Source: Candidatus Zhuqueibacterota bacterium
Lineage (GTDB): Bacteria > Zhuqueibacterota > Zhuqueibacteria > Residuimicrobiales > Krinioviventaceae
Assembly (NCBI GenBank): GCA_016934825.1
Contig: JAFGSB010000160.1
Coordinates: 1-64,000 of the forward strand
Reading direction: 5' to 3'
DNA: 64,000 bases
Positions 19,033 through 26,391 of the stretch are shown here, piece by piece. The translations under genes were made by a program, and so were the position numbers. The notes beneath the pieces were generated by a model, which did no database searches, was not told where the DNA came from, and saw nothing but the letters and a program-made list of their open reading frames with translations. Position 1 is the stretch's first letter, and every line of letters starts with the position of its first letter.

Positions 19033-19109
19033 TTTTTATCCCTCGCATTTTAAAATGTTCATGTCTTTTACAACAATATATACTATTTCTTTGTTCCATT
19101 GCAACAAAT

Positions 19110-20774
19110 TTATTTGACGATTAAAATTTTTCCGCTCAAAGAATCCTGCGCGTTGTACAACCGGTAAAAATACATTCCGGGCAGAACCAGCGCGCCGTTT
19201 TTGTCCCGGCCGTCCCACAGAACGGTTCTTTGAACTTCCATTAACGCGGTAATATTGTTAAATTTTCTGATTTCCTGCCCGAGGATATTATACACTGTCA
19301 GGCCGTAATCATCGCGAAGTTTTTCGCTTATAAACCGAAATTTCAGGGCTCCGCGTTCGTTATTATAGGGATTGGGAAACGGCTGCAACAACCGGAAAGT
19401 AGCCGGGATATAACTTTTCTGTTTTTTGACCAGTGTCGTGTTATAGTTTTGTAAGATCGCGGTCAATTGATACGGATTGCTTTCCCAGACCTGTAATTTA
19501 TCTCCCCATTCCGCGGCGTCCTGACTCAGGTCCTTATTGATGAAATAGACGGTAAAATTGACATCCAATAGACTGGCTTTAATCGCATCGCTGGTGGACT
19601 GAATGTAAACACCCATATCGCTGAAGGATTTACCGTCTCCGGTATCTTTCGTTCCGTCGGCCGAACCTCCGGCGCTGTTATCGTGATAATACAGGTATAC
19701 GTTTGCGTTTTCGACCTGCGGCATTTTGATGAATACGAGAATGGTTCCCTGCCGGCCTGTGGCCATAACCCAGTTCAAAGCATTGGGATTGTCGATATCC
19801 GATACCAGGCTGTCAGGGATGCCGTCGATATTTATACCGTCCCTGTTTTTTTGCGAGAAAAAAAGCATACCCTTGCTTTCCGGTGACAGATCGAAGGAAA
19901 GCCGGATCAGTTTCACGCCGATTAATCCGGCGGCAACACCTTCCACAGGCAGATTCACTTTGCCGGACACGGAATATGGAAAATATTGTAATTTCGGATC
20001 AAAACCTTTTTCCCCGACGATGGGCAGATCAATCTTTGTGCGCACGTCCCGGAATGTTCTGACCTGGCCCAAAAAAGGGGAAACCGGATTGGATTGCGGT
20101 GATATACTGTTTTCGTCAATATTATAAGACTGGCCTAAAAAAGTTTTACCCGCAAAACGGAGTTTTAACCGGTCCATCAAATCGGTTTTAACCTCGGGCG
20201 CAAAACCGACATGATTAAAAAAGCCGTTGTCGGCGTGGCCCAGTATAAAATCTTTAGTCTTGACCGTATCGGCGGCCGAATTAGTATTGGGCGGCGGAGA
20301 ATAGCTGAAATAACTTTTTACGATCGGCGGATTGTTGACATTTTTGAACAGGTATATCCAGCCTTTTTTGGATTCATTTAGGGGATCACTGACAGTAAGT
20401 TCGATGCGGGGCGATTGTTCGGGATCGATAATGTCCACCCACGCGGATTCCGGGGCCCGGTCGCCGAGGTCTTCCGGCATGAAGACGATTTCATCATTGT
20501 TATCGATTTTGGGATCAAATTGATCATTGCTTTCATCATGTTCATAGTTGCCCGGAGTTTTTACCTCATCCACCTGGAACGGGACGGCTTTCCAGGTTTT
20601 TGTTTGCGCGTTATATGAATAAGCCAGCCAGTCGTTTTTATCCATCTTTAAAATAGGTTCATCAAGATTGCTCAGGATAATGGGTACATACTGACGGTCC
20701 AGGGTTTTGTCCTGTGAAAAGGCCTGTAAGGCAGCCAATAATAAAACGACTAAAATCAGATATATTTTTTTCAT
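19110..20774 (-). CDS. Large exported protein with type IX-style sorting tail (copy A)
   Basis: This 554-residue paralogue of the next gene has a signal peptide (KIYLILVVLLLAALQAFS) and mature start near QDKTLDRQYVP. The shared Asp-rich block is DNNDEIVFMPEDLGDRAP, near residue 95. A second shared block, YLYYHDNSAGGSADG, occurs near residue 365, where the acidic and Gly residues suggest metal or carbohydrate contacts (inference). The tail begins LLQPFPNPYNNERG and ends GMYFYRLYN. I chose the ATG at 20774, which has GGAA eight bases upstream, over an in-frame ATG 12 bases earlier with no such site. It follows the receptor gene by 32 bases. Confidence 0.8.
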   Translation of the reverse strand: MKKIYLILVVLLLAALQAFSQDKTLDRQYVPIILSNLDEPILKMDKNDWLAYSYNAQTKTWKAVPFQVDEVKTPGNYEHDESNDQFDPKIDNNDEIVFMPEDLGDRAPESAWVDIIDPEQSPRIELTVSDPLNESKKGWIYLFKNVNNPPIVKSYFSYSPPPNTNSAADTVKTKDFILGHADNGFFNHVGFAPEVKTDLMDRLKLRFAGKTFLGQSYNIDENSISPQSNPVSPFLGQVRTFRDVRTKIDLPIVGEKGFDPKLQYFPYSVSGKVNLPVEGVAAGLIGVKLIRLSFDLSPESKGMLFFSQKNRDGINIDGIPDSLVSDIDNPNALNWVMATGRQGTILVFIKMPQVENANVYLYYHDNSAGGSADGTKDTGDGKSFSDMGVYIQSTSDAIKASLLDVNFTVYFINKDLSQDAAEWGDKLQVWESNPYQLTAILQNYNTTLVKKQKSYIPATFRLLQPFPNPYNNERGALKFRFISEKLRDDYGLTVYNILGQEIRKFNNITALMEVQRTVLWDGRDKNGALVLPGMYFYRLYNAQDSLSGKILIVK

Positions 20775-20806
20775 AGTTGTTTCCATTCAATAATCATACC
20801 AACAAG

Positions 20807-22948
20807 TTAAAAATTGCTGCTCACTGAAAATCCGTAATTGCGAATTTCTCCCAGAACTCTTTCGGATACCGTATAATTATAATTCAGTGCATTTTTAATC
20901 ATAAATTGAAATTTAAACGACGACCAGTTGTAGCTCCAGCGTAAATCCCATACTTTGGTCGGCACCTGTTCGTCCAGCGGATAAATTGCCAGTTTTCTTA
21001 GTTTGCTCATGTAACGATAGTCCGCTTCAAATGTAAAGGCTCCGTAATAAAAAGCAGGTGAAAAGTAAGCGATAAATTTTGGCCGGTACGGCAGCGGCTC
21101 GTTTGATTCGAGTTCTCGCGGGTCCATCCAGGTGGCGGACGTTTGCAGCCGGATATGATCGCGCCATAAATCCCAGCGTAATTCGGATTCAATTCCCCGT
21201 ATACGGCCTTTGGGATAATTTAAAAACAGCGCCGTCAAATCGGAGCGGAGTGTGGGTTCGATCAAATTTTTATAGCTGCTGGAAAACAGGGTCGCTTCCG
21301 CGTAAGCGGTTTCGCCGATGTTCTGACGCACGCCCAAATCGAACAATGTCGACCGTTCCGGCTGTAAATCCGGGTTGGGCAGCGCTTTAAAATCTTTTGA
21401 ACCGGCGGTTATAAATCTTTCAACCACTGTCGCCGCGCGAAAACCCCTGCCAATCGAGAAATGGATTATCGTGCCGTACCACGGCTGGTAGCTGCCGCCG
21501 ATTTTTGGACTTAACTGCATTTCAACCGAATCCCCTACCAGAGTATAGGTGTCAAGTCTTAAACCCGCGTTCAATTGCAGCAGTTCCGAAAATTTCCAGA
21601 TTTCCTGCAGGTAAGGCGATATACCGTTTGCCCGTCGTTTACCGTAATATTTGGATTCGACCTGGTCATATTTATAATCCACACCCAATGACAGGCTGTG
21701 GTCCCGGTGCGGTTTCCAGTTTACCTGCATTTCGCCGCTCAGTCCTAACGCCGGAGTGAATGCGCCGGTTATATTGAACGGTATACCGACAAGCTGCTGG
21801 TTGTACGACACCCTGATCTTTGTCGACAGTGTCGGCGAGAACAGTTTATTGAATACCGCGTAACCCACATATCCGTCGATAGCATAAGAATTCCCCCGCT
21901 CGGTTGGCGGAACGTTCAGGGCCCTGTCCTGTTCCATCCATTGTAAAAACAGTTCCCTGTCCTCTTTGCTGTAAGTGGAGAACAGGGATAGTGTTGACTG
22001 CCCGGGCAGTTGAATATGGGTTTTACCGGTAAAATACCAGCGTTCAAAAAAGCCGTTTTCCCGGTCGCCTGTGGACCGGTGATGCGACACGGCCAGCCGC
22101 AGACCCACCGGGCCGAATGTGTCGGTCAGGCTCAGGTCGGTCCGGGTATAGTATAAAGTTTTGTCCGTCCATTTCCATTCCGGCACAGACGGGTTGTCAT
22201 ATATTCCTGAGCTTTGCCGGACTGACAGGCCCGGTTTACTTCCGGGCATTTTGGTAAATATATTGATCACGCCGCTTATCGCACCGGAACCGTACAGGGA
22301 TGACGCGGCGCCTTTTAACACTTCTATATGCTCGATTTCGGTAACCGGCAGAATATTCCAGTTAGCGGCGCCAAGATCGCTGGTCAGGATGGGCACGCCA
22401 TCCAGCAGAACCAGTGAACGGCTGCCGCCGAGCCGGTTATACCCGGACCCGCCGCGTATGTTAATATTTTCGCCGACAATAGCAACGCCGGGAACGCTGA
22501 GCAGCGCCTCATCGATGCGCATGTTGTTGCGGCGTTCGATTTCATTGTAACCCAGGATATTTATGCTTGAAGCAGCGGAACTCAGTGTCTCGGGCTGCCG
22601 CGAGCCGGTGATAATGATCTGTTCGGATTGTAGCGTGGTGGGTTCAAGATTAAAATTTACAGTAATCGTCCGGTTCTGTTTGACAAGAATCGGTTGCGCG
22701 GCGGCTTTATAACCGATGTAACTTGCTTTTAAAGAGTAGGTCCCGGGCGGTACGGAGATAATAAAATGGCCGTTTGCGTCGGTACTGGCGCCAATAAATG
22801 TGTTTTCGATGAACACATTGGCCCCCGGAAGCGACTCGTTATTGTCCCCGGATCGAACCACACCTTCGACAAGACCGGTTATTTTTGCCTGTGCGGTTAC
22901 GATCAATAACAGTAATATGATTATTTTTAATTTGAGAATTCTGTACAT
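20807..22948 (-). CDS. TonB-dependent receptor with carboxypeptidase-regulatory N-domain (copy A)
   Basis: The 713-residue outer-membrane receptor has a signal peptide (LKIIILLLLIVTAQA), a CarboxypepD_reg-like domain (VEGVVRSGDNNESLPGANV to about residue 105), a plug (ERRNNMRIDEALLSVPGV, then IEHIEVLKGAASSLYGSGA) and a barrel with a typical terminal strand. It transports an unidentified ligand using TonB energy. It follows the lipoprotein gene by 20 bases and precedes two exported sorting-tail proteins. It is a full-length paralogue of the receptor at 14102-16315. Confidence 0.92.
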   Translation of the reverse strand: MYRILKLKIIILLLLIVTAQAKITGLVEGVVRSGDNNESLPGANVFIENTFIGASTDANGHFIISVPPGTYSLKASYIGYKAAAQPILVKQNRTITVNFNLEPTTLQSEQIIITGSRQPETLSSAASSINILGYNEIERRNNMRIDEALLSVPGVAIVGENINIRGGSGYNRLGGSRSLVLLDGVPILTSDLGAANWNILPVTEIEHIEVLKGAASSLYGSGAISGVINIFTKMPGSKPGLSVRQSSGIYDNPSVPEWKWTDKTLYYTRTDLSLTDTFGPVGLRLAVSHHRSTGDRENGFFERWYFTGKTHIQLPGQSTLSLFSTYSKEDRELFLQWMEQDRALNVPPTERGNSYAIDGYVGYAVFNKLFSPTLSTKIRVSYNQQLVGIPFNITGAFTPALGLSGEMQVNWKPHRDHSLSLGVDYKYDQVESKYYGKRRANGISPYLQEIWKFSELLQLNAGLRLDTYTLVGDSVEMQLSPKIGGSYQPWYGTIIHFSIGRGFRAATVVERFITAGSKDFKALPNPDLQPERSTLFDLGVRQNIGETAYAEATLFSSSYKNLIEPTLRSDLTALFLNYPKGRIRGIESELRWDLWRDHIRLQTSATWMDPRELESNEPLPYRPKFIAYFSPAFYYGAFTFEADYRYMSKLRKLAIYPLDEQVPTKVWDLRWSYNWSSFKFQFMIKNALNYNYTVSERVLGEIRNYGFSVSSNF

Positions 22949-22968
22949 ATAAATTGAACCGTTATGCT

Positions 22969-23433
22969 TCAGTTATTCTGTTTTTCCGGCAATATCGACC
23001 AGTCGCAGTATATATCGATATTTTTTGCAACGGGCTGTTCTTTTGTTAAAACAACTTTGACGCTGTCGAAAGTAAAATTGACCGGATCAAATCCGTAAAA
23101 GCCTAAAATTTTCGAATAATTCCAGGCTTGCCCTTTTTCTTTCCAAACAGCGGCCACCAGTTGATAAGTTGCCAGCGGCGCCGGCACATAATAATCCGGT
23201 TCGTCCTTGCTTAAATTGACAGATGTATTTGTAAAGACCACATCTCCCAGACTTTGCGGCGGCAGATTAACGGCGGCGACAATACGTACGGATTCCACAT
23301 AGTCCGGTTTTTTGTCCTGATTCAAAAAAATAACCCTGCCGGTTATTCTCGAATCCAGCGTCCCGAGTCCGTGATCGATTTCACATGCTGTGATTAAAAA
23401 CAATATAAATAATAGGGCTAAAGTTTTTCTCAT
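22969..23433 (-). CDS. Small lipoprotein paired with TonB receptor (copy A)
   Basis: The 154-residue product has a classic lipoprotein signal, with TLALLFILFLITAC placing the lipidated Cys at residue 17. The mature part begins EIDHGLGTLDSRITGRVIF, a beta-rich start. The C-terminal 60 residues resemble those of the longer lipoprotein at 16308-17177. It leads the six-gene minus-strand cassette; a promoter candidate lies about 35-63 bases upstream. No named domain is recognised. Confidence 0.75.
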   Translation of the reverse strand: MRKTLALLFILFLITACEIDHGLGTLDSRITGRVIFLNQDKKPDYVESVRIVAAVNLPPQSLGDVVFTNTSVNLSKDEPDYYVPAPLATYQLVAAVWKEKGQAWNYSKILGFYGFDPVNFTFDSVKVVLTKEQPVAKNIDIYCDWSILPEKQNN

Positions 23434-23467
23434 ATTTGTCCTGATGAATTCTTATAAACATTTTTAA

Positions 23468-23496
23468 ACAATACCAAATGGTTATTTTATTCACAA
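23468..23496 (-). promoter_or_regulatory. Candidate sigma-70 promoter of the lipoprotein/receptor cassette
   Basis: On the minus strand TTGTGA (23491-23496) and TATTGT (23468-23473) are separated by 17 bases. This is the first plausible promoter before the lipoprotein gene that opens the cassette. The match is moderate. Confidence 0.4.
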
Positions 23497-23697
23497 TATA
23501 TTAAACGTTAATTTACAAATTTAAAAATAGACCTGTATCACAAAATCAACATATTTTAAAATCACGTAAATAAAGTAATTTTATTATTTTTACGATTTAA
23601 TATTTTACAAGTTGCTTAATAATTTAGCGGCATAGTGTAAATTGCGGAATAGTGAAAAAAATAAAAAACCGGGGCTAAAAAATACAATTGGTAAACA

Positions 23698-24786
23698 TCA
23701 GGTGCGCGAAAAATTGACTTTGATTTGCGGTATCTTTTCACCGTTGGCATTTTCCAGGGATGACAGGATAAAGGGCCGTTTTTCTTTGGTATAACGTCTC
23801 ATATTCGGATTGAACTCAATGTACCCCAAATATATAACATCGATCATTAAAAGTTGTTTCAATTTCCCTTTAAAAGCGCTGGATTCCCTTGCCTCCAATT
23901 TATTATAAACCATATTGGAAATTATTTTCGGTTTAAATCTCTGTATGACGGCCATAAATACGGCGCCGGCGCGGGGATCTTTCATTAATATTTTGTCAAA
24001 AATGGGTCTTAATGGTTTATCATATTTTACCCAGTCCCAGTTTTCAAATTCCTTGAGTTTTTTCATGGAATAATCACTGAAATTGAGCGACTTGTATAAT
24101 TTTCTGAGCAGGCAACTGCGGATAAAGTTAAAAGAGTCCATAAAAGAAGTGGGTTCCGGAATGGTAATGACAATTCCCTCATCGCAGGAGATAAAGATAT
24201 CCACAGTTTGATACGCCACTCCCGGGCTCAGATCAACAAAAACAAAATCAGAATCCAGGGTATGCAGTTGACGTAAAAATTTTAAACGTTTAAAGAATTT
24301 CGGGGTAGAAAATGCGATATTACCCACTTCACCGCTGATCAATTTAACATTTTTATATGGCGTGTCGATGAGTAAATGCTCAAAAGTAATATTACGGTAA
24401 GTAAAAAATGAATTCAAAGTGATAGACGGACGGCTTACGCCCATCCACTCATGCAGATCCGGTCCGCCGAAATCAGCATCCACAACCACGACTTTTTTAC
24501 CTAACTTGCCGAGTTCGATAGCCATTGAGGCCGTTAAAGCGGTTTTCCCGACACCTCCCTTGCCGCTGGCGAAAGCGACGACTTTGGCCCTCTTCTTTTT
24601 GCTTTGTAATTCTTCGAAATACGGGCGAAATCTTTCGTAATTGCCCAGCCGGGTCCAGGTATTATCTTTCACATCCCATATCAAATCCTGGGCTGTTGAT
24701 ACACCATCCTGGATTAACCGTTTTGCGTCTTCGGGAGATAACGGCCCGTATTGAAATTGAGGTGTTTTTATATATATCTTATCCAT
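23698..24786 (-). CDS. MinD/ParA-like P-loop ATPase with N-terminal GYF_2-like domain
   Basis: The product is 362 residues from the ATG at 24786, chosen for the AGAAGGAAG site upstream; an in-frame TTG 30 bases earlier is the alternative. Residues about 1-55 look like a GYF_2 domain (FQYGPLSPEDAKRLIQDG, then DLIWD and TWTRLG). The MinD-type ATPase follows, with the deviant Walker A ASGKGGVGKTALTAS near residue 75, switch I-like VVVDADFGGPDLHEWMG, and Walker B-like DFVFVDLSPGVAYQT. The C-terminal part resembles flagellar/MinD-like proteins such as FlhG. It likely positions a complex at the membrane or pole; no partner is adjacent. It is a single-gene unit on the minus strand, upstream of the divergent tRNA cluster. 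Confidence 0.83.
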   Translation of the reverse strand: MDKIYIKTPQFQYGPLSPEDAKRLIQDGVSTAQDLIWDVKDNTWTRLGNYERFRPYFEELQSKKKRAKVVAFASGKGGVGKTALTASMAIELGKLGKKVVVVDADFGGPDLHEWMGVSRPSITLNSFFTYRNITFEHLLIDTPYKNVKLISGEVGNIAFSTPKFFKRLKFLRQLHTLDSDFVFVDLSPGVAYQTVDIFISCDEGIVITIPEPTSFMDSFNFIRSCLLRKLYKSLNFSDYSMKKLKEFENWDWVKYDKPLRPIFDKILMKDPRAGAVFMAVIQRFKPKIISNMVYNKLEARESSAFKGKLKQLLMIDVIYLGYIEFNPNMRRYTKEKRPFILSSLENANGEKIPQIKVNFSRT

Positions 24787-25078
24787 AGGACACAATACTT
24801 CCTTCTGTTTGTACAAATATTTTATACAATAATTGTTCCACAGAATAAAATATTTTGTATGATATAAAATTATATATAAATTCTATCTAATACTAACGTT
24901 TTTTTCTAAAACAAGCAAATAAAATCGATAATTTATGTTGAATTAAACAAAATTTTATTTGAATTCGGGCATATTAAAATGTAAATTAAACGGTTAACAG
25001 ATAATTTAATCCATTATTTTGTTTACTTTAGGGGACAATGAAAAAAACTTTACACAATTTTCCCGGTTATGAAAAAAG
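24787..25078. other. AT-rich divergent intergenic region
   Basis: Between the ParA-like gene and the tRNA promoter the DNA is strongly AT-rich. I see no open frame with a ribosome-binding site and no RNA fold. It presumably holds the promoter of the minus-strand gene. Confidence 0.5.
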
Positions 25079-25107
25079 TTGACTTTATTTTTTAAAGTAT
25101 GTATATT
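25079..25107 (+). promoter_or_regulatory. Strong sigma-70 promoter of the tRNA-tadA cluster
   Basis: TTGACT at 25079-25084 and TATATT at 25102-25107 are separated by exactly 17 bases, and the first tRNA begins 30 bases after the -10 box. This is the best-formed promoter in this part of the window and fits a stable-RNA operon. Confidence 0.72.
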
Positions 25108-25136
25108 GAAAGGTTGTAGAAATAAAAAACTATGAT

Positions 25137-25209
25137 GGCGCGTTCGTCTAGGGGTCTAGGACGCTGGCCTCTCACGCCGGTAACACGGGTTCGAATCCCG
25201 TACGCGCTG
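25137..25209 (+). tRNA. tRNA-Glu (anticodon CTC)
   Basis: A full cloverleaf of 73 bases. The acceptor arms are GGCGCGT and ACGCGCT with one G-T pair at the first position. The anticodon stem CTGGC/GCCGG closes the loop CTCTCAC with anticodon CTC. The T arm is ACGGG-TTCGAAT-CCCGT. The discriminator is G and no CCA is encoded. It is the first gene behind the promoter at 25079. Confidence 0.93.
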
Positions 25210-25232
25210 CTCTGATATATATGCAGGAATAC

Positions 25233-25306
25233 GCGCCCGTAGCTCAATTGGATAGAGCGTCTGGCTACGGACCAGAAGGTTGGGGATTCGAGTTCCTCCG
25301 GGCGCG
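25233..25306 (+). tRNA. tRNA-Arg (anticodon ACG)
   Basis: A 74-base cloverleaf with acceptor GCGCCCG/CGGGCGC, anticodon loop CTACGGA (anticodon ACG) on stem TCTGG/CCAGA, T loop TTCGAGT, discriminator G, and no encoded CCA. A34 of this tRNA is the usual bacterial target for conversion to inosine by TadA, whose gene starts 26 bases downstream. Confidence 0.93.
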
Positions 25307-25331
25307 CAATAACTTACGGCACTAATGATTT

Positions 25332-25805
25332 ATGGAAGACCACAAAAAGTGGATGCGAATTGCCCTCCAGGAAGCGAAAAAAGCTTTTAAAAAACTGGAA
25401 GTGCCGGTGGGTGCGGTGATAGTTCATGAAGGGGAAATAATCGGAAAAGGCTATAATCTTGTGGAAACTCTTCATGACCCGACCGCGCACGCAGAAATGA
25501 TGGCAATAAGCGCCGCATCTCGATCACTGGCCTCGTGGAGACTGGACGATTCAATCCTGTATACAACCCTGGAACCGTGTTCGATGTGTACAGGCGCCAT
25601 TTTATTGTCAAGAATTTCAACCGTTGTATACGGCGCTCCTGATCCCAGATACGGAGCATGCGGTTCAGTTCTGCAGATCGCTGATAATGAAAATCTGGAT
25701 ATTAAAGTTAAAGTGATCGGCGGAATACTGAAAGACGAATGCAGTACAATTTTAAAGGATTTTTTTTCACAAATCCGGCAAAAAAACGAAAAATTATTTG
25801 ATTAA
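25332..25805 (+). CDS. tadA: tRNA-specific adenosine deaminase
   Basis: TadA converts A34 of tRNA-Arg(ACG) to inosine so that one tRNA reads CGU, CGC and CGA. The 157-residue protein has the deaminase zinc site: H53 and catalytic E55 in TAHAEMMA, and C83/C86 in EPCSMCTGA. The N-terminal part (MRIALQEAKKAF, then VPVGAVIV) also fits the family. It lies inside the tRNA cluster, between tRNA-Arg(ACG) and the tRNA-Ser genes, and no terminator separates them, so it is probably co-transcribed with its substrate. Guanine deaminase-like relatives are the alternative, but the length and context favour TadA. Confidence 0.95.
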   Translation: MEDHKKWMRIALQEAKKAFKKLEVPVGAVIVHEGEIIGKGYNLVETLHDPTAHAEMMAISAASRSLASWRLDDSILYTTLEPCSMCTGAILLSRISTVVYGAPDPRYGACGSVLQIADNENLDIKVKVIGGILKDECSTILKDFFSQIRQKNEKLFD

Positions 25806-25808
25806 TAT

Positions 25809-25893
<85 letters not shown>

Positions 25894-25914
25894 CTTTTAT
25901 ACATAAATGATAAT

Positions 25915-26001
25915 GGAGAGGTGTCCGAGTGGCTGAAGGAGCACGCTTGGAAAGCGTGTGTAGGGTTATCTCTACCGCGGGTTCGAATCCCGCCCTCTCC
26001 G
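25915..26001 (+). tRNA. tRNA-Ser (anticodon GGA)
   Basis: An 87-base class II tRNA. Acceptor arms GGAGAGG/CCTCTCC, anticodon stem CACGC/GCGTG with loop TTGGAAA (anticodon GGA), a long variable arm, T arm GCGGG-TTCGAAT-CCCGC, discriminator G and no CCA. It differs from the preceding tRNA-Ser mainly in the anticodon arm and variable arm, as expected for related isoacceptors. Confidence 0.92.
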
Positions 26002-26036
26002 CTTGATATGTTTTTATAGGGATTGTTTTTTTATCA

Positions 26037-26109
26037 GGGGCCGTAGCTCAGTTGGGAGAGCGATACGTTCGCAACGTATAGGTCGTGGGTTCGACTCCCA
26101 TCGGCTCCA
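26037..26109 (+). tRNA. tRNA-Ala (anticodon CGC)
   Basis: A 73-base cloverleaf with acceptor arms GGGGCCG/CGGCTCC. The third pair is G-T, the G3-U70 identity element of tRNA-Ala. Anticodon stem ATACG/CGTAT, loop TTCGCAA (anticodon CGC), T loop TTCGACT, discriminator A and no encoded CCA. Confidence 0.93.
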
Positions 26110-26206
26110 CAGGTCTTTATGTTTGTGTGTTTGACTTTGTTGAGACTTACCGTTTGATTTGTTGATGTGAATTTAATTATGTAACATCAAACCAGGAAGA
26201 CTAATA

Positions 26207-26303
26207 AGCCAGGCCCTGCGCAACAGATGCGTACCCAACCCCGTCAGGATCGGAAGATAGCAGCGGTAAGTACTTAATCTGTGTGCCGCAGGATCACCTG
26301 GCT
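26207..26303 (+). ncRNA. ffs: Small bacterial SRP RNA (4.5S type)
   Basis: The RNA scaffold of the signal recognition particle, which binds Ffh. The signature GTCAGGATCGGAAGATAGCA at 26243-26262 matches the conserved domain IV internal loops and the GGAA tetraloop. Outer arms AGCCAGG (26207-26213) and CCTGGCT (26297-26303) pair perfectly, and the next segments (CCTGCG with CGCAGG) extend the rod. The length of about 97 bases indicates the small form without an Alu domain. It lies 88 bases before dnaX, as in the well-known ffs-dnaX-ybaB-recR arrangement. Confidence 0.93.
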
Positions 26304-26391
26304 ATTTAAACACATTTATAATTCATGTTACAATTAGTTTGAATTTTCTTTCTAAAATCCTGCAAAGATAAAAAATCCGTAGAGTGATAAT

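Noticed and set aside
14102-23433. SusC/SusD-type glycan uptake locus
   Set aside because: The receptors are about 715-740 residues, shorter than SusC, and the lipoproteins show no SusD features. No glycosidase genes occur nearby.
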